A stretch of DNA of 64,000 nucleotides from Desulfuromonadaceae bacterium (GTDB lineage Bacteria > Desulfobacterota > Desulfuromonadia > Geobacterales > Pseudopelobacteraceae). The DNA lies in assembly GCA_028687585.1 (NCBI GenBank), contig JAQTZV010000005.1, positions 124,001-188,000 on the forward strand, read 5' to 3'. The translations under genes were made by a program, and so were the position numbers. The notes under the pieces are model-generated. The model worked only from the letters and a program-made list of their open reading frames with translations. It had not been told where the DNA came from and searched no databases. Positions 50,619 through 59,662 of this stretch are shown here, in pieces. Positions within the stretch are counted from its first letter, which is position 1, and the number at the start of each line of letters is the position of its first letter.

Positions 50619-51317
50619 TTATTTCCTGAAGCTCGGCGCAGGGCTGCTTTTCCTGAAATTGAGCTCAGCCGGCTTTCTCACAAATGATTTGGTAACCAGT
50701 TCTGTTTTACCGCCGCCTCTTTGCCAGATGGCGCTCCACAAATCAGCGGTAGTTTTAACCAGTTCCGGGTACAATGTTTTTTTGTTGGATTTTTTCAGGT
50801 CATAAAGGTTGTCAATTAGTGCGTCCAGGGATTGCCCTTTATAGCCGTTGTAGCTCACTATATGCTTTCCGTTTTTCCAACTGGTAAGCGCTTCTTTTAA
50901 ATTTATTTTCAGCCCGTCACCCGTCATATCACTGTTATTGGGGCGCAGGGCAATTTCAAAAATATTATTTACACTTCCACCCAGTTGACTGGCGAGTTCA
51001 GCGCCTTCCTTGATTGAGATTGATTCAAGACGGCCCTTGAAGTCTTTAAGGTCAATAACCTTCCTGCGCCAATAATCATCTCTAACATTGACGACGGCCG
51101 CCTTGTTCAATGTTTCAAGGTGAGGCTCCAGAGCCTGTACCATTTCCGGTGGCAGCAGGGAAACGACGTCTTCAATGAAATTGGTAATTAATTTAGGATT
51201 CGAGCTTTCGTGAACGATCATCCCATTTACCATTTTCTCGTCAAGGGCTAATGCACTGCTATTCGCAGCCACCATAAACAGAATGACCAGCACAAAATAC
51301 AGGTTACATCGTCTCAT
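50619..51317 (-). CDS. Exported protein, unknown function
   Basis: 232 residues from the ATG at 51317 (AAGAGG upstream; the longer frame to 51362 lacks one). A signal peptide ends near ALALD. The mature protein is helical with PPEMVQALEPHLETLNKAAV and NNIFEIALRP; there is a basic tail. It somewhat resembles periplasmic zinc-dependent phospholipase-like proteins, without clear ligands. It follows the 51346-51735 gene, almost overlapping. Confidence 0.5.
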   Translation of the reverse strand: MRRCNLYFVLVILFMVAANSSALALDEKMVNGMIVHESSNPKLITNFIEDVVSLLPPEMVQALEPHLETLNKAAVVNVRDDYWRRKVIDLKDFKGRLESISIKEGAELASQLGGSVNNIFEIALRPNNSDMTGDGLKINLKEALTSWKNGKHIVSYNGYKGQSLDALIDNLYDLKKSNKKTLYPELVKTTADLWSAIWQRGGGKTELVTKSFVRKPAELNFRKSSPAPSFRK

Positions 51318-51345
51318 TGGGCACCTCTTCAGGGTAAATGCCGAA

Positions 51346-51735
51346 TTATTTTCCGAGTTCATTTATTTCACCATTGCCTTCAAGAGAAATATCAAGAGAT
51401 ATGAAACGACCGTCGGGTGTCTTAACATTACCGTCGATGACTTTGCCGGAGATAACTCTTATGTTGAACGAGGTATTTTCCTTGCCATTCCAGTGATACT
51501 TCTCGCCAGGTATTTTGAAAGATGCTTCACCGACTTTCACAGCCGGCACACCTACTATTTTGACAATCCGTTCATAGAGCACTACGTTCTTTATTGATTG
51601 TAGAAATGCCTTGTCGAATATCATATCTGACTGCCCAGGTTGGATTTTATCTGTAGTTGCTGATGCACTGACCACAAAAAAGAAAAGATATGCCAGTATT
51701 GAGACGAAAGTCATTTTTATTAGATTCAAGATCAT
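51346..51735 (-). CDS. Exported protein, unknown function
   Basis: 129 residues with a signal peptide (to about 26) and a beta-rich body with YERIVKIVGVPAVKVGEASFKIP. The start has AAGGGG upstream. Next to 50619-51317 and downstream of the PII-like and lipoprotein genes, with which it may be co-transcribed. No family recognised. Confidence 0.5.
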   Translation of the reverse strand: MILNLIKMTFVSILAYLFFFVVSASATTDKIQPGQSDMIFDKAFLQSIKNVVLYERIVKIVGVPAVKVGEASFKIPGEKYHWNGKENTSFNIRVISGKVIDGNVKTPDGRFISLDISLEGNGEINELGK

Positions 51736-51905
51736 CGCAGCCCCTTGTTGTGGAACATCTGTATATATGAGCCTTTTTACGTCATGCTCAGGACTGAACT
51801 AAAAAATCTATTAAAACCGACAGTACTTGCCTGGTTTATTCAAAATCCTCATTGCTTGATTGTCTCGACATGCTGTCGTGAATTGCGGACAGTCCCGCCA
51901 TGACC

Positions 51906-52496
51906 CTAGATTTCCCGTCCATTCAACACCAGCCTTATTGTCCTGACCCCCTCCTTGAAACTGGTAGATCTGTAAGCTCCTGGACGCCTCATCCCAGGTT
52001 TTGTGCTGTAGATCGGCTCAAGGACCAGTCTGTTCTTACTCCCACCAGTCAGGGTTATTTCCCGTTCAACGGCAATCCCATCATCGGGAAGGGCCACAAC
52101 AATTCTGTGAGTTCCGGCCTTCAAGCGAAGATTATTATTGTATCGATACCTGATGCCGTTACCGGCCTCCGGGTCCGCCAGTTTTATCGGTTCACTGTTT
52201 TCCTTTTGCAGATTCCCTTGCAACATCATCGCCTGGCCATCGATATTCAGCAGCAGCTTATAATCAGGCGTTCCGTGAATGTCTGATGCGGAATAGATGC
52301 CCGGTTTGTGGGTCTTCAGCGAAGCGGTTATGCGTAAATCTGCAAACCCTTGGGGTGCAATCCCACCGTTAGTTAATTCCTCATATATGTCAGTACGAAT
52401 GCTTGTGCTGTTTGCCTTGATCAGGGCTGAACTTTCAGCACAACCACTTAGCAGCATCAATGTCATTGTCCACAACATCAATTTCATTCTGCTCAT
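51906..52496 (-). CDS. Lipoprotein, unknown function
   Basis: 196 residues with a lipobox (MLLSGCAES; lipid-modified Cys19). The body is beta-rich (LRLKAGTHRIVVALPDDGIAVEREI) and the end is basic. The pattern KAGTHRIVVALP is seen in PEGA-type and similar carbohydrate- or surface-linked domains, but it is not a firm match. It follows the PII-like gene by 18 bp, so it probably belongs to the RND run. Confidence 0.55.
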   Translation of the reverse strand: MSRMKLMLWTMTLMLLSGCAESSALIKANSTSIRTDIYEELTNGGIAPQGFADLRITASLKTHKPGIYSASDIHGTPDYKLLLNIDGQAMMLQGNLQKENSEPIKLADPEAGNGIRYRYNNNLRLKAGTHRIVVALPDDGIAVEREITLTGGSKNRLVLEPIYSTKPGMRRPGAYRSTSFKEGVRTIRLVLNGREI

Positions 52497-52514
52497 AAAA
52501 GACTCCCTTTCTTG

Positions 52515-52853
52515 CTAGACTGCCGCTTCGCCACGTTCGATGGTCCGTATCCGCACCGCCTCCAACACGTCCAATACGTAGATCTTTCCATCTCCTTTTT
52601 CGCCGTTCCAGGCCTGCTGACGAATGGCATCCACAACCTCCCAGACAACGGCATCTGAAGCCATGATCTCCACTCGAATATTTCTGGTGAAATAGTTGAT
52701 TTGGCTATCAACTTTCTTACGGTTCGCGCCTTTGCCGCGGCCGAATCCGTTGTTTTCCGTTGCACTCATCCCAGACAGACCATCAACATGCCTGAGCGCT
52801 TCTGTAACCGGTTCAAGTGCAGCAGGCTTGATATAGGCGATTATCTGTTTCAT
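52515..52853 (-). CDS. PII-like protein of RND operon (second)
   Basis: 112 residues from the ATG at 52853. The PII fold landmarks are present: MKQIIAYIKPAALEPVTEAL at the start, and KGDGKIYVLDVLEAVRIRTIERG at the end (only the first and last parts are quoted). The T-loop region lacks the uridylylated Tyr of GlnB. This fits the group of PII-like proteins found beside CusA/CzcA-type pumps. It may bind nucleotides or metal and adjust pump activity. It follows another PII-like gene (52923-53264) by 69 bp. Confidence 0.8.
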   Translation of the reverse strand: MKQIIAYIKPAALEPVTEALRHVDGLSGMSATENNGFGRGKGANRKKVDSQINYFTRNIRVEIMASDAVVWEVVDAIRQQAWNGEKGDGKIYVLDVLEAVRIRTIERGEAAV

Positions 52854-52922
52854 TCGGCAATTCCAGGTTGATAATATTTCAGCGATATGTTTCGAGCTGC
52901 TAGCCAATCAGTCAGAACACGA

Positions 52923-53264
52923 CTAAATAGCATCATTGCCCCTTTCATTGGTTCGAATCTTGATTATTTCATCAACCGTAGACACGAAGATCTTCCCGTC
53001 ACCAGTATTGCCGGTATGGGCGTATTTCTGAATCACATTGACAACGTCATCAACCATCTCGTCATCGACAACGACTTCCAGTTGTATGCGGGGAATGAAT
53101 TCAACAAACTCATATACAACCTTGTCCTTGGCGTTCTTAGCCTTCCCTTTACCGAACCCTTTGATCTCCGAAATGGTTACTCCCGGAAGGCCATCGATCG
53201 CATGAAGTTCCTCAGTGACTTCCAGTAATTTTGATGGTCGAATGATTGCTTTAATCTCTTTCAT
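52923..53264 (-). CDS. PII-like protein of RND operon (first)
   Basis: 113 residues, PII fold with MKEIKAIIRPSKLLEVTEEL at the start and GDGKIFVSTVDEIIKIRTNE at the end, close to canonical PII. The T-loop (KNAKDKVVYEF) differs from GlnB and lacks its Tyr51. GGGAGAAATCT precedes the ATG, 52 bp after the RND gene. It probably is co-transcribed with the pump. Two PII-like genes in tandem beside one pump is unusual. Confidence 0.85.
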   Translation of the reverse strand: MKEIKAIIRPSKLLEVTEELHAIDGLPGVTISEIKGFGKGKAKNAKDKVVYEFVEFIPRIQLEVVVDDEMVDDVVNVIQKYAHTGNTGDGKIFVSTVDEIIKIRTNERGNDAI

Positions 53265-53316
53265 AGATTTCTCCCTGATGTGTTTTTATAGTGGTAATCA
53301 GCTACGACAGATTCAA

Positions 53317-56300
53317 TCACATCTCTTCCTCGACTTTTCTCTTCTCAAACCAGCTGTACACCGACGGAATGATCAGTAGTGTCAGCAGAGTAGATGTAAC
53401 CAATCCGCCAACGACAACGGTTGCCAGAGGCTTTTGTATTTCAGACCCTGCTCCGCCGGCAAGCAGCATCGGTATCAGGCTGAAAATGGATATTGATGCA
53501 GTCATCAATACCGGACGCAAACGGTCCAGACTCCCTTTTCTGATGGCATCCGGCAGTTCCAGACCTTCATCGCGCAACTGCGAAATGCGCGACACCAGGA
53601 CCAGGCCGTTCAGTACCGCCACCCCAAACAGGACGACAAACCCCACCGACGCCGGCACTGACAGATACTGCCCGGAGATGAAGAGCGCAAATACTCCGCC
53701 GATCAGCGCGAACGGCAGATTGGAGATGACCAGCAGCGCCAGACGGATCGACCTGAAAGTGACGTACAACAGCAGCAGGATCAGGCCGATTGCCACCGGT
53801 CCAATGATCATCAGTTTTTTCATCGCCCGCTGCTGGTTCTCGAACTGGCCGCCCCAGGTGAGGTAATAGCCCGGCGGCAGCTTGACCTGCTCCTTGATCT
53901 TCTGTTTCGCCTCGGCAACAAAACCGCCGATATCCCGACCGGTGATATTCATCTCGATACCGATTCTTCTGTTTCCGTCCTGGCGGCTGATCTGAGCCGG
54001 CCCTTCGATCATCTTCACCTCGGCCAGCTGTTCCAACGGGACATTAATGCCGGCTTTCGTGGTAATCATCAGGTTCTTGATCGCGTCAAGAGAGTTACGC
54101 TTTTCTTCCGGCAGGCGTACCGTGATGTCGAAACTGCGGTTCTCCTCATAAAACTTGGAGGCTGATTTACCGGCCACGGCGATTTCAATGACCTTTTGCA
54201 CATCACTGATGTTCAGTCCATAGCGGGCAATCTTCGCCCGATCAATATTGACGGTCAGGTAAGGCTGCCCTGAAACCTTTTCCGCAGCCAGATCGGTGCC
54301 CCCGCGAACAGTGGAGAGAACTCGCGCAATTTCAGCCGATTTTTCACTGAGCACGTTGATATCTTCACCGAACAGCTTGAGAATCAGCTGGGCACGGGTT
54401 CCGGCCACCAGTTCATCGATACGGCACTGGATTGGCTGGCTGAAACCGACTTGAATTCCCGCAACCGACTCCAGAGCCTTACGCATCTCGTTGGTAACTT
54501 CTTCCTTGGAGATGTCTCGCTTCCATTCGCTTTTTGGCTTGAAAATACCGACATAACCGGTTTTATCCGAGCCCCTGGTGTCCATGGCGACGCCGGTCTG
54601 CCCGGTCCGTCCCACAATAGTATCCAATTCTTGAAACTGCTTCAGTTTTGCCGCGGCCAGCTGGTTTACTTCCATCGCCTTGGCCAGGGAAACACCGGGG
54701 AGCAGGGAAACATCCATGTCAAACGACCCTTCATCCATGACCGGGATGAATTCCGTTCCCAGCCGGGTTACCAGGAAGAGTGAAACAACCAGAAGAATTG
54801 CGGCAACGCTTAACACCACTCGCTTTGTGTTCATGGCGTAATTGAGCAGCGGCAGATACAGCCTGGTTGCATGCTTCATGACGAAGCTCTCTTTTTCCGG
54901 GTGCGGTTTAAGGAAGAGAATGCAAAGCACGGGGATAACGAATACGGAAAGGAACAGAGAGGCAAGCAGCGCAATCGCCACCGTGATGGCCAAGGGGCTG
55001 AACATCTTCCCTTCGATACCTTCCAGGGAGAGAATTGGGATAAAGGTGAGGGCGATGATCAGCTCGCCGAAGATGCTCGGTTTGCGGACTTCCATGACCG
55101 CTTTGAGCACGGTCAGTAATTTGGGATGTTGTCCCCCCTCTTCGCTCAGGTGGCGTTGGACGTTTTCCACCTGAATAATGGTTGTGTCGATAATCATACC
55201 GATCGAGATGGCCAGGCCACCGAGGGACATCAGGTTGGCGGTGATCCCGGAGAGTTTCATAACGATGAACGTGGCCAGGAGTGATAACGGCAGCGCGATG
55301 AGTACGACGATACTGCCCCGGATGCTGTTCAAGAGCAGGTACAGCACGATCAGTACCAGTATGGATCCCTCAATCAGCGCCCTGTTGACCGTGCCCACAC
55401 TCGCCTTGACAATGTCGCTGCGGTCATAATAGGAAACGAGCTTGATCCCTTCGGGGAGCACGTTGTTTTCATTCATTTCCTTGACTTTTGCCGCCACCCG
55501 TCTTACTACATCTCGGCTGTTCTCGCCCCGCAGCATCATGACAATGCCGCCGACCGCTTCGTCCTTGCCGTCCTTCATGGCGGCACCCATCCGAACAGCC
55601 TCGCCGACCTTTACCTGTGCCACGTCCCGAATATAGGTCGGCGTGCCGCCCTGGGATTTCAGGACAATATTTTCTATGTCGCTGACATCCTTGATCAGGC
55701 CAACCCCGCGAACAATGTATTGGTCCGTACCCCGTTCGAGGAGGTTACCGCCGACGTTCTCATTATTGCTGCCGATGGCGGTATAGACGTCATCCACGGT
55801 GACGGCGTATTTCACCAGCTTCTCCGGTGCAACGAGCACTTGGTACTGTTTGAAGTAGCCGCCGAATGAGTTGATCTCGTTGACGCCGGCAACAGATTTT
55901 AACTGCGGGGTAATGACCCACTCCTGTAAGGTTCGAAGATTGGTCAGGTAGGCAATCTTCCCCTGCGGGTCATCCGGCATCTTCCCTTCGAGGGTGTATT
56001 GGTAAATTTCTCCCATGGCGGTGCCGATAGGCCCCATGGCTACCTCGACACCTTTCGGGACCTTCTCCCGCGCCTCCGCCAATCGTTCAAAGACCAACTG
56101 CCGGGCAAAATAGATGTCCACATTATCCTTGAAGACAATCGTGACGATCGACAGGCCGAACTTGGTCACCGAGCGCATCTGCTCGATATCGGGCAGGCCA
56201 CGCATGGACATCTCAATCGGATAGGTTACATTACGCTCGATCTCGATTGCCGAAAGACCATCGGCATGACTTACCACTTCAACCTGAATGTTCGTTACAT

Positions 56301-56421
56301 CCGGAAAGGCATCAATCGGTAGTTTCAGATATGAGTACGATCCGAATGCAATAATCAGCAGCGCCAGAAAAATAACCATCCCTTTCTGCCGCAACGTATA
56401 TGCAATCAATTTTTCTAGCAT
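53317..56421 (-). CDS. RND heavy-metal efflux pump, CusA/CzcA type (system 1)
   Basis: 1034 residues, twelve membrane helices with two large periplasmic loops. The fourth-helix region contains GGLAISIGMIIDTTIIQVEN; the CzcA (Zn/Co/Cd) DFG-DG signature is not present, and it is closer to the less defined HME groups, so the metal is not fixed by sequence. It is the inner-membrane proton-driven part of a tripartite pump with the adaptor (56466-57737) and channel (57734-59032), all on one strand with tight spacing. Confidence 0.92.
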   Translation of the reverse strand: MLEKLIAYTLRQKGMVIFLALLIIAFGSYSYLKLPIDAFPDVTNIQVEVVSHADGLSAIEIERNVTYPIEMSMRGLPDIEQMRSVTKFGLSIVTIVFKDNVDIYFARQLVFERLAEAREKVPKGVEVAMGPIGTAMGEIYQYTLEGKMPDDPQGKIAYLTNLRTLQEWVITPQLKSVAGVNEINSFGGYFKQYQVLVAPEKLVKYAVTVDDVYTAIGSNNENVGGNLLERGTDQYIVRGVGLIKDVSDIENIVLKSQGGTPTYIRDVAQVKVGEAVRMGAAMKDGKDEAVGGIVMMLRGENSRDVVRRVAAKVKEMNENNVLPEGIKLVSYYDRSDIVKASVGTVNRALIEGSILVLIVLYLLLNSIRGSIVVLIALPLSLLATFIVMKLSGITANLMSLGGLAISIGMIIDTTIIQVENVQRHLSEEGGQHPKLLTVLKAVMEVRKPSIFGELIIALTFIPILSLEGIEGKMFSPLAITVAIALLASLFLSVFVIPVLCILFLKPHPEKESFVMKHATRLYLPLLNYAMNTKRVVLSVAAILLVVSLFLVTRLGTEFIPVMDEGSFDMDVSLLPGVSLAKAMEVNQLAAAKLKQFQELDTIVGRTGQTGVAMDTRGSDKTGYVGIFKPKSEWKRDISKEEVTNEMRKALESVAGIQVGFSQPIQCRIDELVAGTRAQLILKLFGEDINVLSEKSAEIARVLSTVRGGTDLAAEKVSGQPYLTVNIDRAKIARYGLNISDVQKVIEIAVAGKSASKFYEENRSFDITVRLPEEKRNSLDAIKNLMITTKAGINVPLEQLAEVKMIEGPAQISRQDGNRRIGIEMNITGRDIGGFVAEAKQKIKEQVKLPPGYYLTWGGQFENQQRAMKKLMIIGPVAIGLILLLLYVTFRSIRLALLVISNLPFALIGGVFALFISGQYLSVPASVGFVVLFGVAVLNGLVLVSRISQLRDEGLELPDAIRKGSLDRLRPVLMTASISIFSLIPMLLAGGAGSEIQKPLATVVVGGLVTSTLLTLLIIPSVYSWFEKRKVEEEM

Positions 56422-56465
56422 CGGTGTCTCGCTCCCGTGAGGTCAATTATGTAAGAAGTTCTCAG

Positions 56466-57737
56466 TTACTTGCCATGGCCATGTTCGTCTGTCATTTCGC
56501 CCTTCTTGACTTCCGACTTGAGGATGAACGATCCCTTGATCGCGTAGTTCTCGCCCTCTTTCAGGCCGGAAACGATCTCGACCATGCCAGCTGCCGTTCG
56601 ACCTGCCTGAACCGGCCGTGCCGCGAATTCAGTTTCATTTTCCGCAACGAAGACTACTTTCTTTCCGTCCATGTCCTGCAGCGCATCTTCGGGCACCGCC
56701 AGCACCGGCGGCGCATCAGCTGCTAGTGCCAGCTCGACCGTGGCGAACATCTCCGGCTTCAACTTCCGGCCCGGATTGGAAACTTCGATCCGTGCCTTGA
56801 CCGTTCGAGTGGCCTCATCAACCAGGTCGGCAATGTAGGTGATGCGGCCTTTCAGCTTCAGGTCAGGAAAGGCACCAATACTAACGATTGCCGTCTGGCC
56901 CCTGCGCACCTTGGCCAGATCCTTTTCGTTGATGTCCACCAGCACCCAGATGTTGGACAGATCGGCCACGGTATAGAGGCTTTTGGAGGGATCGGAAAGC
57001 TCCCCGACGATGGCGTGCTTCTCGGTAATAGTGCCGCTGATCGGGGACTTGACCGGCAGGAGCGGTCGTTTGTGGCTATCTCCCTTCAGGTCCGACGCGG
57101 AAACGCCATACAGGGACAGGCGCTCTTCGTCGGTATGCAGTTCGGTCTGGGCGGTCTTGAAGTCGGTCTCCGCCAGCAGGATATCCTTGCGGGCTGCGAT
57201 CTTCTTGTCAACCAGACTCTTGATCCGATCCATATTTGACTGGGCCAGGGCCAGTTTGGTTTTTGACTGATGATAGCGGCCCAAGGCTTCGCCAAGCTCG
57301 ACACTGTCCAGGATTGCCAGGGTCTGTCCGGCCGAAACACTGTCACCCAGAGAAGCTTTGACACTGACGGTCTTGCCGGAGATGCGCGGTGAAACATGGG
57401 CTATCTTGTCGGCATTGGCTTCCACCTTGCCGGTGACACTAATCACACCGGCCATCCGCTGTTTTTTTGCCGGCGCCACCGCCACACCGTTCTGCTTCTG
57501 CACCTCGGCGGTCATCTTGACACTGCCGGCCTCGTCGTGCCCTTCATGTCCTTCTTTTTCTTCCTTATGGCCATCTTTGCCTTCTTCATGGGCGCCGGCC
57601 TTTTCATCCTTGTGGCCAGCTTCTTTATCTTCGGCATGTTCCGCGACACCGCTTTTACTCTGGGAAGTGAGATAGTAAATGCCGCCGCCTAAAGCGACTG
57701 CCAGGATAAGTCCGATAATGATTGCCTTTTTCTTCAC
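56466..57737 (-). CDS. RND periplasmic adaptor protein (system 1)
   Basis: 423 residues, GTG start overlapping the OMF stop. An N-terminal helix is followed by a His/Glu/Lys-rich segment (about residues 31-72, with repeats such as EGKDGHKEEKEGHEGHDE), then barrel-sandwich, coiled-coil hairpin and membrane-proximal domains (DKIAHVSPRISGKTVSVKA; ends LILKSEV..). The His-rich stretch may trap metal for the pump. The end is DEHGHGK. Family members link the RND pump to the outer-membrane channel. GGAGGTG precedes the start. Confidence 0.92.
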   Translation of the reverse strand: MKKKAIIIGLILAVALGGGIYYLTSQSKSGVAEHAEDKEAGHKDEKAGAHEEGKDGHKEEKEGHEGHDEAGSVKMTAEVQKQNGVAVAPAKKQRMAGVISVTGKVEANADKIAHVSPRISGKTVSVKASLGDSVSAGQTLAILDSVELGEALGRYHQSKTKLALAQSNMDRIKSLVDKKIAARKDILLAETDFKTAQTELHTDEERLSLYGVSASDLKGDSHKRPLLPVKSPISGTITEKHAIVGELSDPSKSLYTVADLSNIWVLVDINEKDLAKVRRGQTAIVSIGAFPDLKLKGRITYIADLVDEATRTVKARIEVSNPGRKLKPEMFATVELALAADAPPVLAVPEDALQDMDGKKVVFVAENETEFAARPVQAGRTAAGMVEIVSGLKEGENYAIKGSFILKSEVKKGEMTDEHGHGK

Positions 57738-59032
57738 TGCACACCTCCGGTAAGTTCTGTTGCCACTGCTGATTCGAGTTTGGCGAAGGCCGTCTGACGG
57801 TCATGGAGTGCAGTCAGATAGCCGTCGTTGACCTCGAAGAATTTTTTCTGTTCCTGGATGACGGCAAGTATGCCGACCTCGCCCAGACGGTAAGCTTCCT
57901 GGGTCAGTTTCAGGTTCTCTTCAAGCTGGGGGATGATGTCGGCTTTATAGAGGGAAAGTACCGTCGCAGCATTCTGGAAACTGGCGTAGGCGGTCTCGAC
58001 TTCCCGTTCCACGTTTCTGGTGATAGCTGTCAGGCGGCTCTCGCTGCTGCTTCGCTTGGCCCTGGCTTCCTGGAGGCCGGCCTGATTTCTGTCAAAAACG
58101 GGAATAGGCATCGACAGTTTAACACCAATGGTATAAGCGGTATCCTTACCTTCCACGCCGCCGATCTCCATGGCTGTGGTATCGCGCCTGACCTGGAGTC
58201 CCGCTGTGAGATTGGGAATGCTTTCCGCCCGGGCAAGGGTGATGTCGGCCTCGCCCCTCCCTTTTTCAGCTTCCAATGCTTTGATATCGGGACGATTGCT
58301 TATGGCAAGCGGCTTCAGGTCGGCTGGTGATTTTGCCATGGAGATATCCGCATCGAGTTTTCCGGAGATTACGGGTTGGCTACCGATGGGGAGCCCCATC
58401 AGAGTCCAGAGCCTTGCCTGATTCTGCAGCATGGCCTTTACCACATCGATCCTGGCACCCTCGCTCCGTGCCAGTTCGACCTTGACCAGGTTCATTTCAA
58501 GTTCCGGGATATCACCAGCGGCCAGACGATCTTTGGTAACATCGAGAAGTTGCCGGTTGAGCGCGATGGAGCGGTCAGCCAGAGCTACCCGTTGTTGTGC
58601 CAGTAAAGCGTCATAGAATGCCGTCTTCACGTCATCACGAAGCAGGCGTTCCCGGTCGGCCAGTTGCCAGCGGTAGATATCAAGTTCGCGTTCAGCGATG
58701 GTCAGCCGCTTGCCCCGCTTGCCGGCCAGGAAAAACTCCTGCGACAGGCCAAGAGCCAGGCTGTTTTCGCTGCTGCTGCCGGTCAGGGCGCCGGTGCCGG
58801 CCTCAAGATCGAGCGTCGGGTTCGGCAAGAGACCAGCCCTGACCTTGCCGGCATCACGGATACCTTTCTCTTCGCGGAGCGCTTTTAAGTCGCCATTATT
58901 CTGCAGCGAATACTCGATTACCTGAGGCAGCGATATTACTTGTTCCTCGGCACACACTAGGCTTGATGATAGGACAGATACGATAACGGGCACCAGGAGC
59001 AAGGCTCCCCGTGCAAATACAGTTGTTCCCAA
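57734..59032 (-). CDS. Outer-membrane efflux protein, TolC/CzcC type (system 1)
   Basis: 432 residues from a TTG with AAGGAGG upstream. A signal peptide is followed by two repeated OEP domains with long helices (LALGLSQEFFLAGKRGKRL, RIDVVKAMLQNQARL). It forms the outer-membrane channel of the pump and overlaps the adaptor gene by 4 bp. GKRGKRLTIAERELDI and the PVFDRNQAG block are typical of CzcC/CusC-like channels. Confidence 0.9.
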   Translation of the reverse strand: MGTTVFARGALLLVPVIVSVLSSSLVCAEEQVISLPQVIEYSLQNNGDLKALREEKGIRDAGKVRAGLLPNPTLDLEAGTGALTGSSSENSLALGLSQEFFLAGKRGKRLTIAERELDIYRWQLADRERLLRDDVKTAFYDALLAQQRVALADRSIALNRQLLDVTKDRLAAGDIPELEMNLVKVELARSEGARIDVVKAMLQNQARLWTLMGLPIGSQPVISGKLDADISMAKSPADLKPLAISNRPDIKALEAEKGRGEADITLARAESIPNLTAGLQVRRDTTAMEIGGVEGKDTAYTIGVKLSMPIPVFDRNQAGLQEARAKRSSSESRLTAITRNVEREVETAYASFQNAATVLSLYKADIIPQLEENLKLTQEAYRLGEVGILAVIQEQKKFFEVNDGYLTALHDRQTAFAKLESAVATELTGGVQ

Positions 59033-59152
59033 TGGAATAACCTCCTTATTCTGTTGTGATGGTGAGTTGTACTAAGATTGCGAACGTACTTCGACGAGGA
59101 GAGAAGATACAGTTGTCACTGAATCAGGGCAAACTACTCCCGTCGTAGTGTG

Positions 59153-59521
59153 TTAGGCCAGGTTTTGCGGGGGGATAAACTTGGAAAGAAAAACTTCAGG
59201 CAGATGTTGGTATGGGTCAGAAAAACGTAAGCTTAATACAACTGGATCATAATTAATTACCAGCTGTTGGACAGTCAAAGGGGCGTGGCATGCGCAATTA
59301 ACGCAGGTGACACAACCGTCGTAGTCGTTGTGCTGTACAGGCGGGGTGCAGGGGCACTTATGAGGCGCAGATAATTCGGCATGCGTGATTGCTGAATCAT
59401 TCGATGACGAGACGGAATTATTGCTGGCGTGCGCACTTTCATGCACGCCATGCACCGCTACGATCGTCATGATCAGAAGCAGCAGTTGTGATACTAATTT
59501 TAGAGGGATTAATTTTCGCAT
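59153..59521 (-). CDS. Cys-rich small envelope protein, CzcI-like (type B, copy 2)
   Basis: 122 residues, first gene of the RND system 1 run. N-terminal signal (8-27), a Ser/Asn stretch, a Cys/His block (PHKCPCTPPVQHNDYDGCVT and CVNCACH) and the end VFLSKFIPPQNLA. CzcI-like proteins sit in the same first position before czcC in other bacteria; the sequence here is only loosely similar. A 120-bp gap to the channel gene carries no feature that could be named. Confidence 0.6.
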   Translation of the reverse strand: MRKLIPLKLVSQLLLLIMTIVAVHGVHESAHASNNSVSSSNDSAITHAELSAPHKCPCTPPVQHNDYDGCVTCVNCACHAPLTVQQLVINYDPVVLSLRFSDPYQHLPEVFLSKFIPPQNLA

Positions 59522-59585
59522 AGTTTAGTTAGTGAAACAGTAAACAATTACAACAGTAAATGTCAAGAAGCAAACTTCAACTTCT
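59522..59585 (-). promoter_or_regulatory. Putative promoter of RND system 1
   Basis: On the minus strand a TTGACA (59558-59563 region) is followed at 17 bases by TTACTG, a possible -35/-10 pair. Two 9-base direct repeats, AACAGTAAA at 59536-59544 and 59552-59560, overlap it with starts 16 bp apart, and may bind a regulator. Confidence 0.4.
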
Positions 59586-59662
59586 AATACATCGACGGAG
59601 AGAATGGCCTGCACACCCCAGCCGGTTGCTTCCAAGCAGGGGCGCGCAGGATCAACATCCGA

